A stretch of 64,000 nt of DNA from NCBI GenBank assembly GCA_013398275.1, contig VZSE01006123.1, positions 131,327-195,326 of the forward strand. The letters run 5' to 3'. The notes beneath the pieces are model-generated. The model saw nothing but the letters and a program-made list of their open reading frames with translations, made no database searches and was not told where the DNA came from. The stretch comes from Promerops cafer. Lineage: Eukaryota; Chordata; Aves; Passeriformes; Nectariniidae. The position numbers were made by a program, and so were the translations under genes. Positions within the stretch are counted from its first letter, which is position 1. The number at the start of each line of letters is the position of its first letter. Positions 1 through 14,000 of the stretch are shown piece after piece.

Positions 1-3000
1 ACATGTTATATCTTAGGCCTTAGCATCATACAAAAATAGAGACTATGTAATGTTAAAATGCTTTTATTTGTGTAACTAACTCAAACAGTAGTGTGAAACA
101 GCTATGTTGTTCCCCACATTTGTAGACTATGTTATCTAAATGATAAGATAACAGTGATAAAAGCCAGGACACCAAGGGAGAAATTTTCTACTGACGCTCC
201 AGTTATCAGGAAGTGTCAAAACAACAGAATGGAGCCTCTAGAAGGAATATATTATATTAATTTAATCTACAGGATGGCATGGAGACATGGCAGAGGTTAA
301 AACCAAGCAAGAGAAATTCCTGGAGCATCTAAACTGACAAGAATGTTTGAATATGCATGTGACCACTGCAATGGAAATATGAGAAAAGTGTTGCAAGCTG
401 AGGTGTGCTTCTGGCATTTTGCCAGGCACCCCTCAGTTACTGTCCCTTTTATCCCTTACTAAACTTCTATTAAAAATATTTAAGTCGTGAAACTTGTTTT
501 CCAGAAAAACCAATAGTGAGGTGTGTTTCAGGGTCCAGCGTGGGCAAGGTCAGCACAGATGCAAACACCCACTTTGGGATGGGCTGACCAATTCCCCAGA
601 CTGCCAGGACTTCCCTGCCTGCCCCGGGATCCAGCCCAGGGGGGGCTCCCAAAATCCTGCCAGCAGCACCTGTCCTGCATCCCACTCCTGCACAGGGACA
701 GACATCCACAGACAGCTCATGATTTGCCCACAGAATGCCAAACAGAGGCGCAGCATCCCAAAAATGCAGCATAATGAACTAAATATAATGGATCAAACCA
801 AGCCAATGAGCTGGCTGAGTGTGAAAGGTTGCAAAGGGCACACTGCAGTGCAGTGGAAATCTTGAAGTAATTCAAGAACTTGAATCACACTAGTTCAAGC
901 CTGCAGAATAATTAATCAGATAATTTCTGTTACTCAGACATCATATCACACTTACAAATCTCGGAAGGCAAGAAATGGACAAAAGTCACAGTTCCACAGC
1001 ACCATAAGAAAAAAGGAGAGAATATAATTCCAGGTTTTTTCCAATAATTACAGCATTTACCTCTTAAAACACAACCTTTTTTTTTTTTTTTTTAAACATA
1101 GTGGAGATGATCAGATCTACAACAACAAAAAACACTTGCAGAAGTAAAACGAAACATGATAATATAGCTCAGTTCAGAACTGGCAGTTTATAACACTTCC
1201 TAAAAAATCTCAGTTGGTTCTGAGCTCATGGCAAACACCAAAAGATTCTGAAATGGCTGGACTGATTTGGGGAAGCCTCTGCTTCTATAAATACTGATTC
1301 CATAGCTCAGACAGAAAACCTTACAGGATTGGTAAATCAGGGGGAAAAAAAAAAAAAACCAAAAAAACAAAAAACATTGGAAGCTCAATTGGAAGCATAT
1401 GCTCCTCCACTTCTAGTGCAGAGGCTCAGTGTTAAAAACACCCTTCCATCGACCAGTAATGACTGGAACACAGGAAGGACTGGGAAGAGGTGCTCCCCAA
1501 AATCTCATGTTCCTGCAGGGACAGGCAGCTGCTGACTCACAGCCCCACCAGCACCTGCCCTGTTCTCCACCCTGACAAACCCTGCCCAAAGCAACAGTGA
1601 AAAAAAAAACCAGTCGGGTTTAAAAGGTAAATCAAGGTAAATTAAGATAAATGGAGTGCAATTATTCAGTAAATTAGGGTCTGAGTTGCTGCTTTGTGCT
1701 CAGATTTTGATTTCTGTAGCTCTCCTTGTAGGTTTGAGGAACTAAACAGATAAGGCCAGGTCAATGCAAGTCCATCAATACAGGAGGCAAAATGAAACGA
1801 GCAGCAGCACTGGCTGTAAGGCAGGTGGGAGAACAAAATCCACGGTGAACTGCTGCAGTGCCTTGTTTGAAATTTCCTGTGGGTGTTCTCCTCACCAGCC
1901 CGAGCTGCCCTGCAGCAGGGAGCCCCTGGTCACCTCGCAGGTCCCTGGCACCACGGGTGGAGGCTGGGGCTGTGGCACACCTAATTCTGACTTGGAAAGT
2001 GACTGAGAGACATTTCTGCTCTGCAGGCTCTGGGGTGCTGCATTTCCCAGTGGGGTCTAACCTGTGCTCCCAGTCACTCATTTCACCTGTTGGCTAAAAG
2101 CACTTCCCAGCAGCTCCACACACAAGCCCTTGCCAAATGTCCTTTGCCTTGGGATCTGGTTACCATCCCATACCTCAGTTACAGATTATGCACTTCTCTT
2201 AGGGCACGTTGTAACATTTCAGGATCTTACAGTGCCTCGCAGGGAAAAAGCTGAGGGCTTCAGTCCATGGTTTCTGTCCAATAGAACTGTGTCCCACCAA
2301 AATCTGGTCTTATTAGTCCTTTTAATTACTCTCTCAGACATTCAGGTGGGGTCTCTCGTTGCCTTTCACCCTCAAGGGTGACCAAAAGTCAGGAACAGAA
2401 AACAAAATGGATCAGGCTCAGTTTCCTGACCAAAGCCTCTCGACGTGGATGAACTCTGCCACAGGTTTAGTAATAAACTGGTAAATGTCATCAGTACCCC
2501 CCAAGCTGTGTCTGTGTGGATTCAACTAACCAGGGGGAAGGCATGTCAGAAATAAACACACCTGCCTGTAACTCGATTTTCAGCTCTGTAGGTGCCCCAC
2601 GCTGCACAAATAACCCATTTGGTAACACAACAGAGGAAACACACATTTTCAAGGGTGAGGAGGAAATGCCTAAATTTTGGCAAAACTGTAAATAAATGTG
2701 GCTGTGAGATTTGTTCCTGTTCCTATCTTTAATCACAAAATGTGCTCACTACTAAGCAAACACAAACCATTGACCACAGAGCAGAGCTCAGTCCCTGGAC
2801 AGATCACAGGGGGTTTTTGCTTGGTTGGTTGGTTGGTTGTTGTTTTGGGTTGGGTTCTTTGTTTGTTTGTTTGTTTGTTTGTTTGTTTGTTTGACAGAGA
2901 GCAGGTTACCCCACACCTGTCCTCACACAAGACCCATTTGGAGACTCTGCCATGAAAAAAATCTTACAAAACCATTAACCCCAAGAGCACTAATAGCCAT

Positions 3001-6000
3001 CTTTTTTAATTACCTCTTTCTGCGGAAGGTGATCCGTTTAAAAAAAAAAAAGATTGGAGAAAACAGAAGCCCAACACGTCTTTTTATTTCTTGTCAAATG
3101 CTGAGAAGAAAATCTCATCTATAATTTTTTAATTTCTCCTGAAAATTTCTAAAACATGGTGGTCTCTGGCCTACCTTTCACTGGAACATCACAGGGAGTT
3201 CCCTGCCCAGCTGCAAGCAGTAAGGTTTATTTAATACTAATCCTGAGGGTGCCAAAAAACCCCAGCACTCCTCAGGCATCCACCACATTAAGCAGGCACA
3301 GGATGCTGAGCAACTCGGCGGGGGGGTGTTGCCCAAAAAAATGAGTAACTTTTAATTAATTTCATCTCCACTACAAACTGCCCTTTAAGTGCTGTTGCTA
3401 GGTTAAACATCCTTTAAAGTGGCTGCGAGGTACAGCAAAAGCTGTTGGTGGCATGTGCCAGGCAGTGAGTGTAAAACAGAGAGGATCCACAAAATCACTG
3501 TGTCCTCTACAAAACCAGAGCTGCAGTAGGCAGAAAAAAATTCAAATGATTGGATTCTGTTAATCTGTGGGGACACGGACCTAATACTGCATTTAATTTT
3601 GCTAAGTGGGAGGAAGATTATTGCAGGCAAGATACAAAGAATATCTCTGCTCCAATCACGTAACATTTACAACCTTAAATACTCTGAGAGAGCTATTAAT
3701 AACAGTATCAGAACATTTCCATGTATTCAATGCACAGTTATGAAAGAAACCAAACACACGGGCCTCCTCCCAACGCGGACAACAATAATAATGTTAATAT
3801 TTACATTCCTCTAATCACTTGTTCCCAGTAGTATTCCAAGAGGTATCTGTGAGCTTGCTGGATAACAAGTGCCAGCCTTCTGTGAAGCACTGCAAAAAAG
3901 CATGATTTGGGGCATTTTGCTTTACTTTTGGAAGAGACTAGCCCCCCACTGAGACAGAGCCAGCCATTCCCTTTCCAGAGTTTCTGAAACAAACACGTTC
4001 TCATCAAGGCTCTCAGTGCCACCGTGAAGGACCTGTTGGGAGCTGCACTTGTTTACAGCCCCCAATTCCCCTGGGAAGAAGCAGTTTAACTGAAATCACA
4101 GGCTAACTGCATGTGGTATTTACATGTCCTAATTTGCTGTTTTGAAACTCGCCCCTCACACTGTTACTCTTTCATTACATCTCTGTCTTCCCTCTTTGCC
4201 TGAAACGTGAAATCACAGTGTACAGCAACACCTGCTTGGTGTTTACGAAAACTCCTCTGAAATCTGAGGGAGATCAAAACACTTGTCCTTAAAAACAAGA
4301 ATTCCCTCTGCAGATCACTTATTGCATGCAGCACACTCAGTTTCATCACACGTTTCCAGAACATCACTCAATTCACGCTTCATGCAGTCGTTATTAGGGC
4401 AGGTTCTGTGCTTTTTAACAGATTTCTCTTTGAGGCAAACTTCCCAAAAAAAACCCCATACTAATATGATAATGGAAAAGGCAAAATGAGTGCATTCTGC
4501 CAGGGCAATTGCTTTCCAAGCCCTTAGTGCTGCAATTGCTGAGCAAATCTTAGGAAGGTGTGTGGCACCTTCCACAGGATGGTGGTTCCTGTAGCACCTC
4601 AACATCCCCAGCAGCTGCAGCAGGGGTGAAACGTGTCCCTGTCCAGCACCTGGCATGGCTGGGAGATGGACACCACACCTGGACACGTCTGGTGGCCAAA
4701 ATTCTGTGTCCTGTGCAGGACAGCACAGCCCAGCACGCATCCTGCTCAGCTCTGACACCTTACAGAGCTTCACCTGGCTCATGACCTGACAATCAGTGGC
4801 CAAACAACTGAAAACCAGCATTTGAAAGGGCCTGCAAGGTAAGGGAAACAAAATTTATTTGTCCTACAAGCACTTTCCATAATCTTTATTACATAACTTG
4901 GAGGAAATGCGTTGCTTTTTCAAATATCCACTCAAGGTACACTGATGAAGCTCTCTTGTGTGGTTAATTCCTCTTTCTCTCCCTCATCTGTGTAATTCTA
5001 TAGCACATATCACTCTAATGTCTAGCTGACTGAGGTAAATTAAACCCAGACTAAAGAAGATAACTTTTGTCTTTTGTCCCTCCTTTGCAGAAGAGAGATC
5101 TGATTCTTCAAAAACTGCCACAGAGCTTCTCTCTTTTTTTTATTCCATTAATACATTTGTTTGATGAAATCAAAGCAAGTTAAATCTATGCAGTATTTTT
5201 TCACTGCCAGGAGTTAGCATGTGCAATATTACCTTTTCATCATCATCTAATTAAAGTAAGTTTGCATGCCTCTGTTAAACAACTGAGGATTCATGGCTTA
5301 TTGCTTTACACCTTTAAGAATATGAGCACATTTTCTAAATGAAAAGGACTGCTTAAATTGCAATTTTTTTTTTTTTTTCCTTGGGATGGATAAGTTTTAG
5401 TCACTGAGGGAATTTCCTGTACACCTGAGCAAAGATTTGTGTCCATATGTGTACATACAAACAAGGGTGCACTTCAATGAGCAAACATCTGTAAAAGCTG
5501 CTAACACTCAAAAGCTTTGAATAAAGCTTGGGATCAAGCAAAAGGTGAACAGAAAGGGATATTTCCCAATGATCTCTCTTGAAAATGCAAACTAGCATCC
5601 CATGGAAAAAAAAAAAAAAGAAGCATTCTTCTGCCTCTTTAATAGCAGTCTGCTACTCTTGAAAACACCAACATAGTTGATGTCTGAAGCAATAAAAGCT
5701 CAGCTTCCTGCCCTGTAATTTTTACTAGATGTAATTATGAACAACTCATTCATCACTATAACAGCACAACTTAAGGCTCCCAGAGAAGAGACATGGCAGG
5801 GATTTGTTCTCAGGCAGTTCTCCCAGTCAGGCTGTAATTTAGCAACACCACTGATAAAAAAGTGCAGTAAACCGATGTAAAGAAGGCAGGGCAACATCCA
5901 TGTTCAATATCATCTGGGGATCCTCCAGCACTCCATTCATAACGCTATGAAAACATGCCTCAGAGCAATTAGCAAGAATTGGAGGGTGAATATGACATAA

Positions 6001-6090
6001 CCAGAACCATCCCAGCTCCCCAAAGTTTGCTCGCCTAACCATGAGACACCCGGAGGCTGCCTAAGCGCACCAGGATAATTTATGGCTGGA
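1..6090. other. Gene-free region
   Basis: No exon, RNA gene or clear transposon is recognised. There are only short homopolymers and a TTGG/GTTT repeat at 2821-2892. The 178-codon minus frame at 4315-4851 is not supported by homology. If the neighbour at 7 kb is transcribed leftwards, this would be its first intron. Confidence 0.6.
2821..2892. repeat. (TTGG)n followed by (GTTT)8
   Basis: TTGG units run from 2821 to about 2838. After a short T/G-rich spacer, eight GTTT units run from 2861 to 2892. Confidence 0.95.
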
Positions 6091-6099
6091 AAAAAGAAA

Positions 6100-8250
6100 A
6101 GCACAGACACGAGGCAAGGCTCTGAGCTCTCCTTGCAAAGTCACCCCTCGGGGGACGCTCGGAGATGTGCTGCGTTCCAGAACATGGCTGTGGTCCGTGT
6201 CACTTTCTCACCAGCGTGAGGAGACACCTGCGGCCAGCCCGAAACCGCGCTCCCACAGCCACCCGAACTTCCCCAGACCAGTCCCACACCGGCTGCGCTG
6301 GCCCCGGTCAGGGAGAAAGGCACCAGGGCGCGCCAGGACCAGATTCCAACGCGTTTCCCACAAGGATTCGGATGAGGCAACAGGAGGTGTGTGTGGTTTA
6401 GATACGCGATCTGTATCCACGCCGAGCTACAGCGCCCTGTTCTTCCCGGTTATGCAATGCACGGGAGTATTTACCCGCTCGCTGCTCTGACACATCCGTG
6501 TCGAACAGATCAGCTTTGGGGAGGATCAGCCGGGGCCGGCAGGGCCAGGGGCCCCGCAGGAATTTGGCGGTTCGCGGGCTGAGAATGGTCACCCCTCCGG
6601 GGAGGAACGCCACCGAAGCCTTCGGCGGTCCTCGCCCCGTGACAGCCGGGCCAGACCCGGCTCGGGCGCTGTGCCACCATTTCCATCTCGGGCACCATGG
6701 GCCCCGCAACACCTGCCTGGCGAGGAACCTTCCCACTCCCGTGGGATGTCGCAGGCTGCAAATCAGGGCACGGGCTCGCCCCGCCACCTGCCCGGCTGCC
6801 ACACGCGTCCCCAAGGGGGGACCGGCAGCCTGTGCTCCCCCCCGAGCATCGCTGGGAGCGGCGGCAGCCCCGCAGGGAAGGGCTCCGTGACTCCTCAGAG
6901 TGCCCCTGTGCTGCCTGGGGACTTTGGCCCCTCGCAGCCTGTCTGTGCGGAGTTTGCTGAGAGATGGACAGCCGCACGGCTTGGCGCGGGGATCACTGAA
7001 CGCCTGGTTGGTGAGATGCCCCTGTCCGGGCGCCTCACTGGCAATCGGCGCGCTGTCCCTGCGGGTGGAAGCACAACAGTCAGGGCGGAACGAAGAGCCA
7101 GCAGCGGGGACTCAAAGACCACCGGCTCCGCCACTTTGCGAGCGCCTGCCGCTCTTGCCCGCGGCCCGGGAGCCACGGGAACTCCTGGCGGGGCCGGGCC
7201 GGGGGCGGCACCGCCGGGGGTGCGAGGGGGCGGCCCGAGCNNNNNNNNNNNNNNNNNNNNNNNNNNNNNNNNNNNNNNNNNNNNNNNNNNNNNNNNNNNN
7301 NNNNNNNNNNNNNNNNNNNNNNNNNNNNNNNNNNNNNNNNNNNNNNNNNNNNNNNNNNNNNNNNNNNNNNNNNNNNNNNNNNNNNNNNNNNNNNNNNNNN
7401 NNNNNNNNNNNNNNNNNNNNNNNNNNNNNNNNNNNNNNNNNNNNNNNNNNNNNNNNNNNNNNNNNNNNNNNNNNNNNNNNNNNNNNNNNNNNNNNNNNNN
7501 NNNNNNNNNNNNNNNNNNNNNNNNNNNNNNNNNNNNNNNNNNNNNNNNNNNNNNNNNNNNNNNNNNNNNNNNNNNNNNNNNNNNNNNNNNNNNNNNNNNN
7601 NNNNNNNNNNNNNNNNNNNNNNNNNNNNNNNNNNNNNNNNNNNNNNNNNNNNNNNNNNNNNNNNNNNNNNNNNNNNNNNNNNNNNNNNNNNNNNNNNNNN
7701 NNNNNNNNNNNNNNNNNNNCCGGGCCGGGCCGGGAGCCGCGGGGGGATTTGGGGCTGCCCCGTGCTTTCTCGATAGTTTCCTCCTTTCCCATTCTTCGAG
7801 AGAAAATCTTGGAAAGCGGCAGGGCCGGGCGAGCGCGGCCGCCGGAGCCCGTAACTTCTTCCTCGAGCCGTGGCGAAAGAATTAAAGCAAAAGGCAGCAG
7901 AGAAACCCAAGAGAAATACCAGAAGTCTGTCACTTTTACCGCGGTACTCCCGCTGATAAAGGCGCGGGGGAGCGTCCCGGGTCTCACCCCGGGGAACCCC
8001 AACCCCGCACGTCCTTGGGCACCGCAGAGAGCACCCGGGCCGGGCTGCGGGGGCTCCGCCGTGTGCGGGGGCTCGCCCGCCGCCCCTTTACAATTTACAC
8101 CGTGTTCAGGTCCCGCGGGCACCGCGGGCCGGCCCCGCCGAGGAGAACAAGAAAAACCTGCGGAAAACCCGAGGAAAAGAAAACCTGCGGGGAGAGCGGC
8201 GCTCGGCAGAGCGGTACCTGCACACCCTAAATACGGCAAATAAACTTTGG
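6100..8250. promoter_or_regulatory. CpG island with assembly gap; likely promoter of the neighbouring gene
   Basis: GC and CpG density rise sharply between about 6.1 and 8.25 kb in an otherwise AT-rich region, with many CGG, GCCC and GGGCGG stretches. The centre (7241-7719) is unsequenced. On vertebrate gene order, the gene after MSH3 on the same strand is RASGRF2, whose first coding exon is GC-rich and would fit in the gap. No RASGRF2 residues are visible in the flanks, so the gene and strand are inference. Confidence 0.6.
7241..7719. other. Assembly gap (479 N)
   Basis: This is a run of 479 N inside the CpG island. Both edges are extremely GC-rich (GGGGCGGCCCGAGC before, CCGGGCCGGGCCGGGAGCCG after), a usual cause of sequencing drop-out. 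Open frames reported across it are artefacts. Confidence 0.99.
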
Positions 8251-9172
8251 CGAGGGAGCTGGCGCCCAGAATTGTTTTACATAAAACATCCCACTATGGA
8301 AATTTCTACCAGCTACGTCACACTGCGCCTTTAATTTGGCGACTTAAACTTCCTCCTAGGGTTCTTTCAGGAAAAGCCTTGCAACTCTTTCATTTGAAAA
8401 AGTATTTTGCATATGTAGGTTTCGCTCTCTTCTGCTTTACCGTGTCTCCCGAGTAAAAAAAAAAAATTAAAAAAAGAATAAAAAATGTGGAAGTTACAAT
8501 ATTCAGTATTGCTGTATAATGCACAGAATGAGTTAGAAAATATTTCCTGCGTGATCTGTGCCAGCACCTGTGGCTTTGAGTATTATTTGCAGGAACCACG
8601 GGCCCACGCAGGGTGGCAAGGCTCTCATCCTGTCAGCAGAAAACAACAAACAGATGCACAAACCATGCTGGAACTGGCTTCGTTTGCCTTGCGCCTTCAC
8701 CCGGTGCAATCTGAGCCTAGCACAGCATGGGCAGGGCTTGGACAGCACCTGGCTGGCTGGAATGTGCGGCAGGACTCGTGTCCGTCCAGCCCGGGCACTC
8801 ACCGGGCCCGGCCGCCGCTGAGTCAGTGCCTCGGTTCCGCGTGTGACATTCCCTGGAATGCCGTGTCCCTCGGAGGGAGCCAAGGCAAGGCGGCCAAACC
8901 GGGGAGAGCAGCGAAGGGCCACTCGGAGGAGAGCATCTGACACCCAGGGAGGAGCTGGGGCTTTCCAGAACAAGCACGTCGTACATCACGGTGAAATCCT
9001 GCAGCAAAAAAAAACATCTTTGCCAAGATAAAGTTGCAGGCTTCTTCCCCAGATTACGTAATTTGTACTTTAATAAAGCTTTTGCATAAGTCACAAATGA
9101 TCACACATCATCTGTTCCAGCAGGTCACCTGAGACACACAGAAAAACTAAATGACAGGAGGTAAATTTTATT

Positions 9173-9262
9173 GAAAGAAAGAAAGAAGGAAAGAAGGAAA
9201 GAAGGAAGGAAAGAAAGAAGGAAGGAAAGAAAGAAGGAAAGAAGGAAAGAAGGAAAGAAGGA

Positions 9263-9329
<67 letters not shown>
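9173..9329. repeat. (GAAA)n/(GGAA)n purine tract
   Basis: 157 bp of pure A/G on the plus strand, with mixed GAAG/GAAA units becoming regular GAAA towards the right end. The Lys/Arg/Glu-rich open frame across it is not a gene. Confidence 0.98.
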
Positions 9330-10967
9330 GGTTTTCTTTCACTACATCACTTTCTCCTAGACCTGCAGGCATTTTTTCCTAAGCTGAAAATGTTGAATAT
9401 GTCATTGCACAGCAATCTATTGGAACTAAAAGGAGTCTAATATTCCTGTTTACTACAGTGACTGCTGTTTGTATAACCATCAGTTTGTCCTTTGTTGTTC
9501 AAGAATGATTTCATTCTCACCATGATTTTATCTTTACTACTTATCACTGATCATTCTTTTACAAGGACAACCTCCTTTTCTTGCTTTAAATGTCTACAAC
9601 GTACATATGAATGGATATACTATCTAATACATCTAATTCCATGTATCTATATGGGGTTATTTTTAGAAATTCTTCATTATCAGCATTAAAGAAGGGCTTG
9701 TTTGTGCCTTTTAAAAAAGGAATTCTAGGCCAAATTCATATGTATGAACACGATCAAGTTATATGTGCAAACAGATGTAAAGGAATCCGTGGATGTAATG
9801 TATTCCATAGGACTCTGAGGAAAAGAACATACAGATAAGCACACTGGTTAACTTTATTTTATACCCTAATCTTCTTTTTATTGTATTTTAAATCGGGAGG
9901 ATTCATTTATAAAACACATTCCCAAGTGTTGCCAGGGTGGGCTCCAAGGACCCTGCTGTAGACCTGCAGTGGAAAGCTGTGGTCCTGGTTCAGCAGAGAT
10001 AATTTGACCCAATCAGCCTACATTTAACCCGAAATTTCCTTTGGGAACTCGTGCAGTGCAAGGTGCTCAAAGATGTCACAAACAGGGAAATACATAATGC
10101 TGTGTTCCACAACACTGGAGTCGCTGAGTCTGATCCCCAGAAGTGACCCTGGGAATTTGGGGGGCAGGGCAGTGAGTTGTGAATCCTCTGGGTGACAGGA
10201 AAATCTTGGTTAGAAATCACGTAAAACCTAGGCCTCTATTCTAAAAAGCACTTTGGGAAAAGTACTGTTAATATAAAGGCAGTAAAAACTGACTAAAGCA
10301 ATGGAAGGAAAGTGGTTACGCTGCAGGTTTTACGTCTGGTTTTGTACATACGTGCTCTATGTTTTTATATGTTTGTCTCTAAATCACTATTTGCATTTCC
10401 ATATCAAGGTAATGTGTCAAATACAAGACAGTTTAGTAAAGCTGGTGAAGAAGTGCTGCAGTAAGTTATGGGGAAAAACCCAGTTTCACTGAGACTGCAC
10501 CTCTGTGTCTCCTCCTGCAGATTTTCTGAGGAGCAGAACTGAACCAGTCTCTTCTCTGTGATTTTACTCACTTCTGCTGATCTAATTGCTTACTCTTCGA
10601 GGCACTGAGTATAACTTGGCTACTTGAAAGGTATCTGTAATATCCAGCTAGGATTCAGTTATCTGATAAAGCAGGAAAATTTTGAAATGCACACTATACA
10701 TCACTGCCATCCCATGTCCTGAATATCTTGCAAACAACTTTTGGTTTAATACAGCTGGTGGTGTCCTTTGAGATCTACTGTTCCTGTTTTGTGGAGACAT
10801 TTTGGGGGGAATTTTCTTGTTAAATCACTTTTAAGTCACTGTGCATGCCACAGTGTTAATTCATTCCTTATGGATTCACTTGTGGCAGCTGAGTGGTGTG
10901 AGAGAGGTGGTGGCACAGGTGTCCATGAGGCAGACAACTGCAAATCTCCTGTTATGCAGGTGAGGAT

Positions 10968-11018
<51 letters not shown>
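10968..11018. repeat. (ATC)17 microsatellite
   Basis: Seventeen uninterrupted ATC units. The poly-Ser and poly-Asp frames crossing it are by-products. Confidence 0.98.
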
Positions 11019-11019
<1 letters not shown>

Positions 11020-14000
11020 CTGCCATGATTTTTTGTGGTCATGCCTTAACCTCTGAGTGCAAAATGTTGCAAAACCACAGGAAAACCATCCAAGCCAGGA
11101 GCCACTTAGTCTAAGCACAAGATCAGATCCCTAGAGGCAAGAAAGAAGTACAGGGACTACGTGCTGCCCTTTGTGACAGGCAGCATCCCCAGGACACTGC
11201 TGGCATAGTTGCTGCTGGTATTTGGGGAGAAGAATAGCAAAATAAGGTTATAGAGCAACTTTTGAAAGAAACAGTTTGGTGTGTCTGCAGAGGTCATTGG
11301 TGAGTTCTTGCCTGTGGTCAAGGACAGCATGAGAAAATACAAAGGGCTGCTGAAAAGGAAGGAGAAAAATAAATGCAATGCAGAAGGTGTCTCACAGTCA
11401 GGCTGGAGAAAATCAAAAGCAGAAGGAAAAAAAATAAAAAGGGAGAAAAGCTGGAATCAAGGGAGTCAATTAAACTGGAGAAATACCACTAGTTAGGCAG
11501 GAGGCAAAGGCAAGTGGGCTGAGGGAGAATTCAGCCTGGCTGGCAGAGTGCTGGTAATGACAGCCAGGTGGGCCAAGAGCAGAGGGAGACTGTGTGAGCT
11601 GTGGGGCTGGAGGAGACAGAGCCAGGGCAGAGCAGGGGGCAACTGGGGCAAGGTGGGCAGGGAATCGTGGAGAAAGCAAAGCAGAGATGCCTTGAGAGCC
11701 CTGGGTGCTTGGTATGGCTGGACCAGGGGTAAAAAAGAGCTGGAAAACACCCACTGAGATGCTGGGGGTGAGAGCAGGGCTCTGGAACAGCACGAGAAGA
11801 GGGCAACACTCGGGCACAGGGAGGAGGTGGGTGGGCAGCAAAGGGGAGAGAAAGAGGAGGGGTCGTGTAGGGTGAGTGCAACAGAGCACATGAAGTGCAG
11901 GGATTAGGTCGAGGCCAGTGCTGGGAAAGAAAGTGGCATTTCAAATGTGGAAACGCTGATGGTCCAAATCAGCACTAAAATCACGTGGGGAAGAAAAGAC
12001 AGCAGCTTTTCTCCTTAAGCCTGTTTTCAGCTGGTTCCTTTTCAGCAGAGGTTTGCCAGCTGGGATTAAAAGGGAAGAGCCAGGATTCAGCTTGTTGACC
12101 AGACATGTTAATTAAAAGTTCCAGGACTATTTTATTTAATACAGATGCAGCAAGCATTAGCTAATCAAACGCAAAATGTAGCGACAAAAATGCCTCAAAA
12201 CTTTATTCACGTGACCAAAATTTTCATATGGAGGCACACACTGACTTGTTGGAAATATGAGTGTCAGAGCCGAGCCCTGACTTTGAAAGTGAGCAGAGGT
12301 TTCTGCCTTTCCCCTGCTCTGGGAGCTGTGTCGTGGGAACCTCACAGACCCCGTGGTTGGTGTGGTGTCCCTAGGAAGGGTTCTGTCCTGCAGCTCACAA
12401 ATTGCTGCAGCGTGGAACTGTCTCAGAGTTCCAGGGAGATATCTCAAATCAGTGCTCTCAGTGTTCCAAAGGCTCTGGCATGCCCTAACACAGATTTCAC
12501 AACCTTCTCCAAATGTGGGCTGGGAGAGGCACTGTGATGGCTGAGCTCCTGAGAGCGAGGGCAGCTGGGCTATGATTGCTCTCGGTTGCAGAGAGCCCTT
12601 GGTAACTGGGAAAATGACCTCAGGGTTGAAAAGACATAGCAGGATAAAATTTCCTTTCTTTCTTTTCCCTACTCCGTGTGAACCGAGTATAAATGCAAAT
12701 CACTCCTTGCTTATTCTGTCAGGATACTCTCACACACTGGCGTGGAAATCGGAAAAATGTGTAAAATATTAAAGCTCAGCCATTTCTCGGGAAAAAGTAA
12801 GCCCCACAGATTGGAAGAAAGATACAGAGAGCGCAGCGGGTGCCATCTGGAATAACTAAGTAACCCTGGGAAGAAGTGGTGATGTTTACACGCCCTGATG
12901 CTGATACAGAGAATTCTCTCCATCTGGCATGAAGCCTGCAAATAATCTGCCACAGGGGTGCATAATTCAGCGGCAACAGGTTTGCTAATCCACAAGTTGC
13001 ATTCCCCGTGGAAACCGTGGAAGAGGCGTTTAATGTCCTGCGCAGCTGAGCAGCCTCTCCCTGCACCCCCCGTGGAGGGCAGGCAGACCCACAGGCCCTA
13101 AAAATGGGGTTTATGGCAAATGGCATAATGCTCCCTGGCCAGAAATCAAACATTGCAGGGCACCCACATCCTCTCACAGGGTGGTGTGAAAAATCTGGGA
13201 CAGTGCCTTCGCAGGAGAACGTTGCTCCTGTTTTTGATATGGATGCAATATTCTGAAAATCGTTCCTGTGAATCTGCTCAAACGCTGCCGGGACTGTACA
13301 GACGCCTGGAGAAAATGTGTGTAACAGCAGGAAAAAATAATCTTAAAAGGCTGCAGGCAGAGCAGCCCTGACAGCAGTGATCTGAGCCAGTGCTTTCACC
13401 CTCACATGCAAGCAAAGATACACCAAACAACATCGTGTTAAGCAAGAGCACAGAAATTGAGCTTTACATCAGTCCCAGCTTATTTGGGGGATTTCTGGGC
13501 AGGTGGGAAGTGCATAGCAGGTGTCTGTAATCGCTGGCCCACTGCTGATAATGTGCATTGTTCCTGGTCCATATTTATGTTCACTTTCTCAGCTGAGGAA
13601 TTTTGTAGCTGCCTGGGAGGTGTGGGCTGAAATTTCCTGCGGGGGGGGAGAAGAAGAGGAAAAAATGTGAAAAAATAGCTCAGAGAAACATAATTTTTAA
13701 AAAATAAAATCAACAATCTCCATAGGGAAGTGTATCAACAACTTACATAAAACTTGTAGCTTCATCATTAATAGTAGAATGCTTTCCTGGGGAAAAGTAC
13801 ATTAATTGCACTTCAAACTTATGCTTTTTTTTTTTTTTTTTTTTTAAACAGATTACAAAACTAAACATTTATTGTACTTGTCACAGAGCCACTGCTGCTA
13901 CATGGTAAAATGAGCAAAGGCCTGAATCCACATCAAAGTACACTTGGTCCTTCTAAAGCAGAAATAGAGTTTATTTCACAAGTAGGTTCCCCTTGAATGC

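Noticed and set aside
4315..4851. 178-codon minus-strand frame with a hydrophobic segment and a cysteine-rich end
   Set aside because: It looked like a small membrane protein, but there is no homologue I know, and the length is within chance.
6671..8243. Open frames of 276-447 codons in both strands across the CpG island
   Set aside because: They run through the 479-base N gap, and the flanking residues match no protein.
9171..9440. Lys/Arg/Glu-rich frame
   Set aside because: Pure translation of a GAAA/GGAA microsatellite.
10768..11042. Poly-Ser and poly-Asp frames
   Set aside because: Translation of an (ATC)17 repeat.
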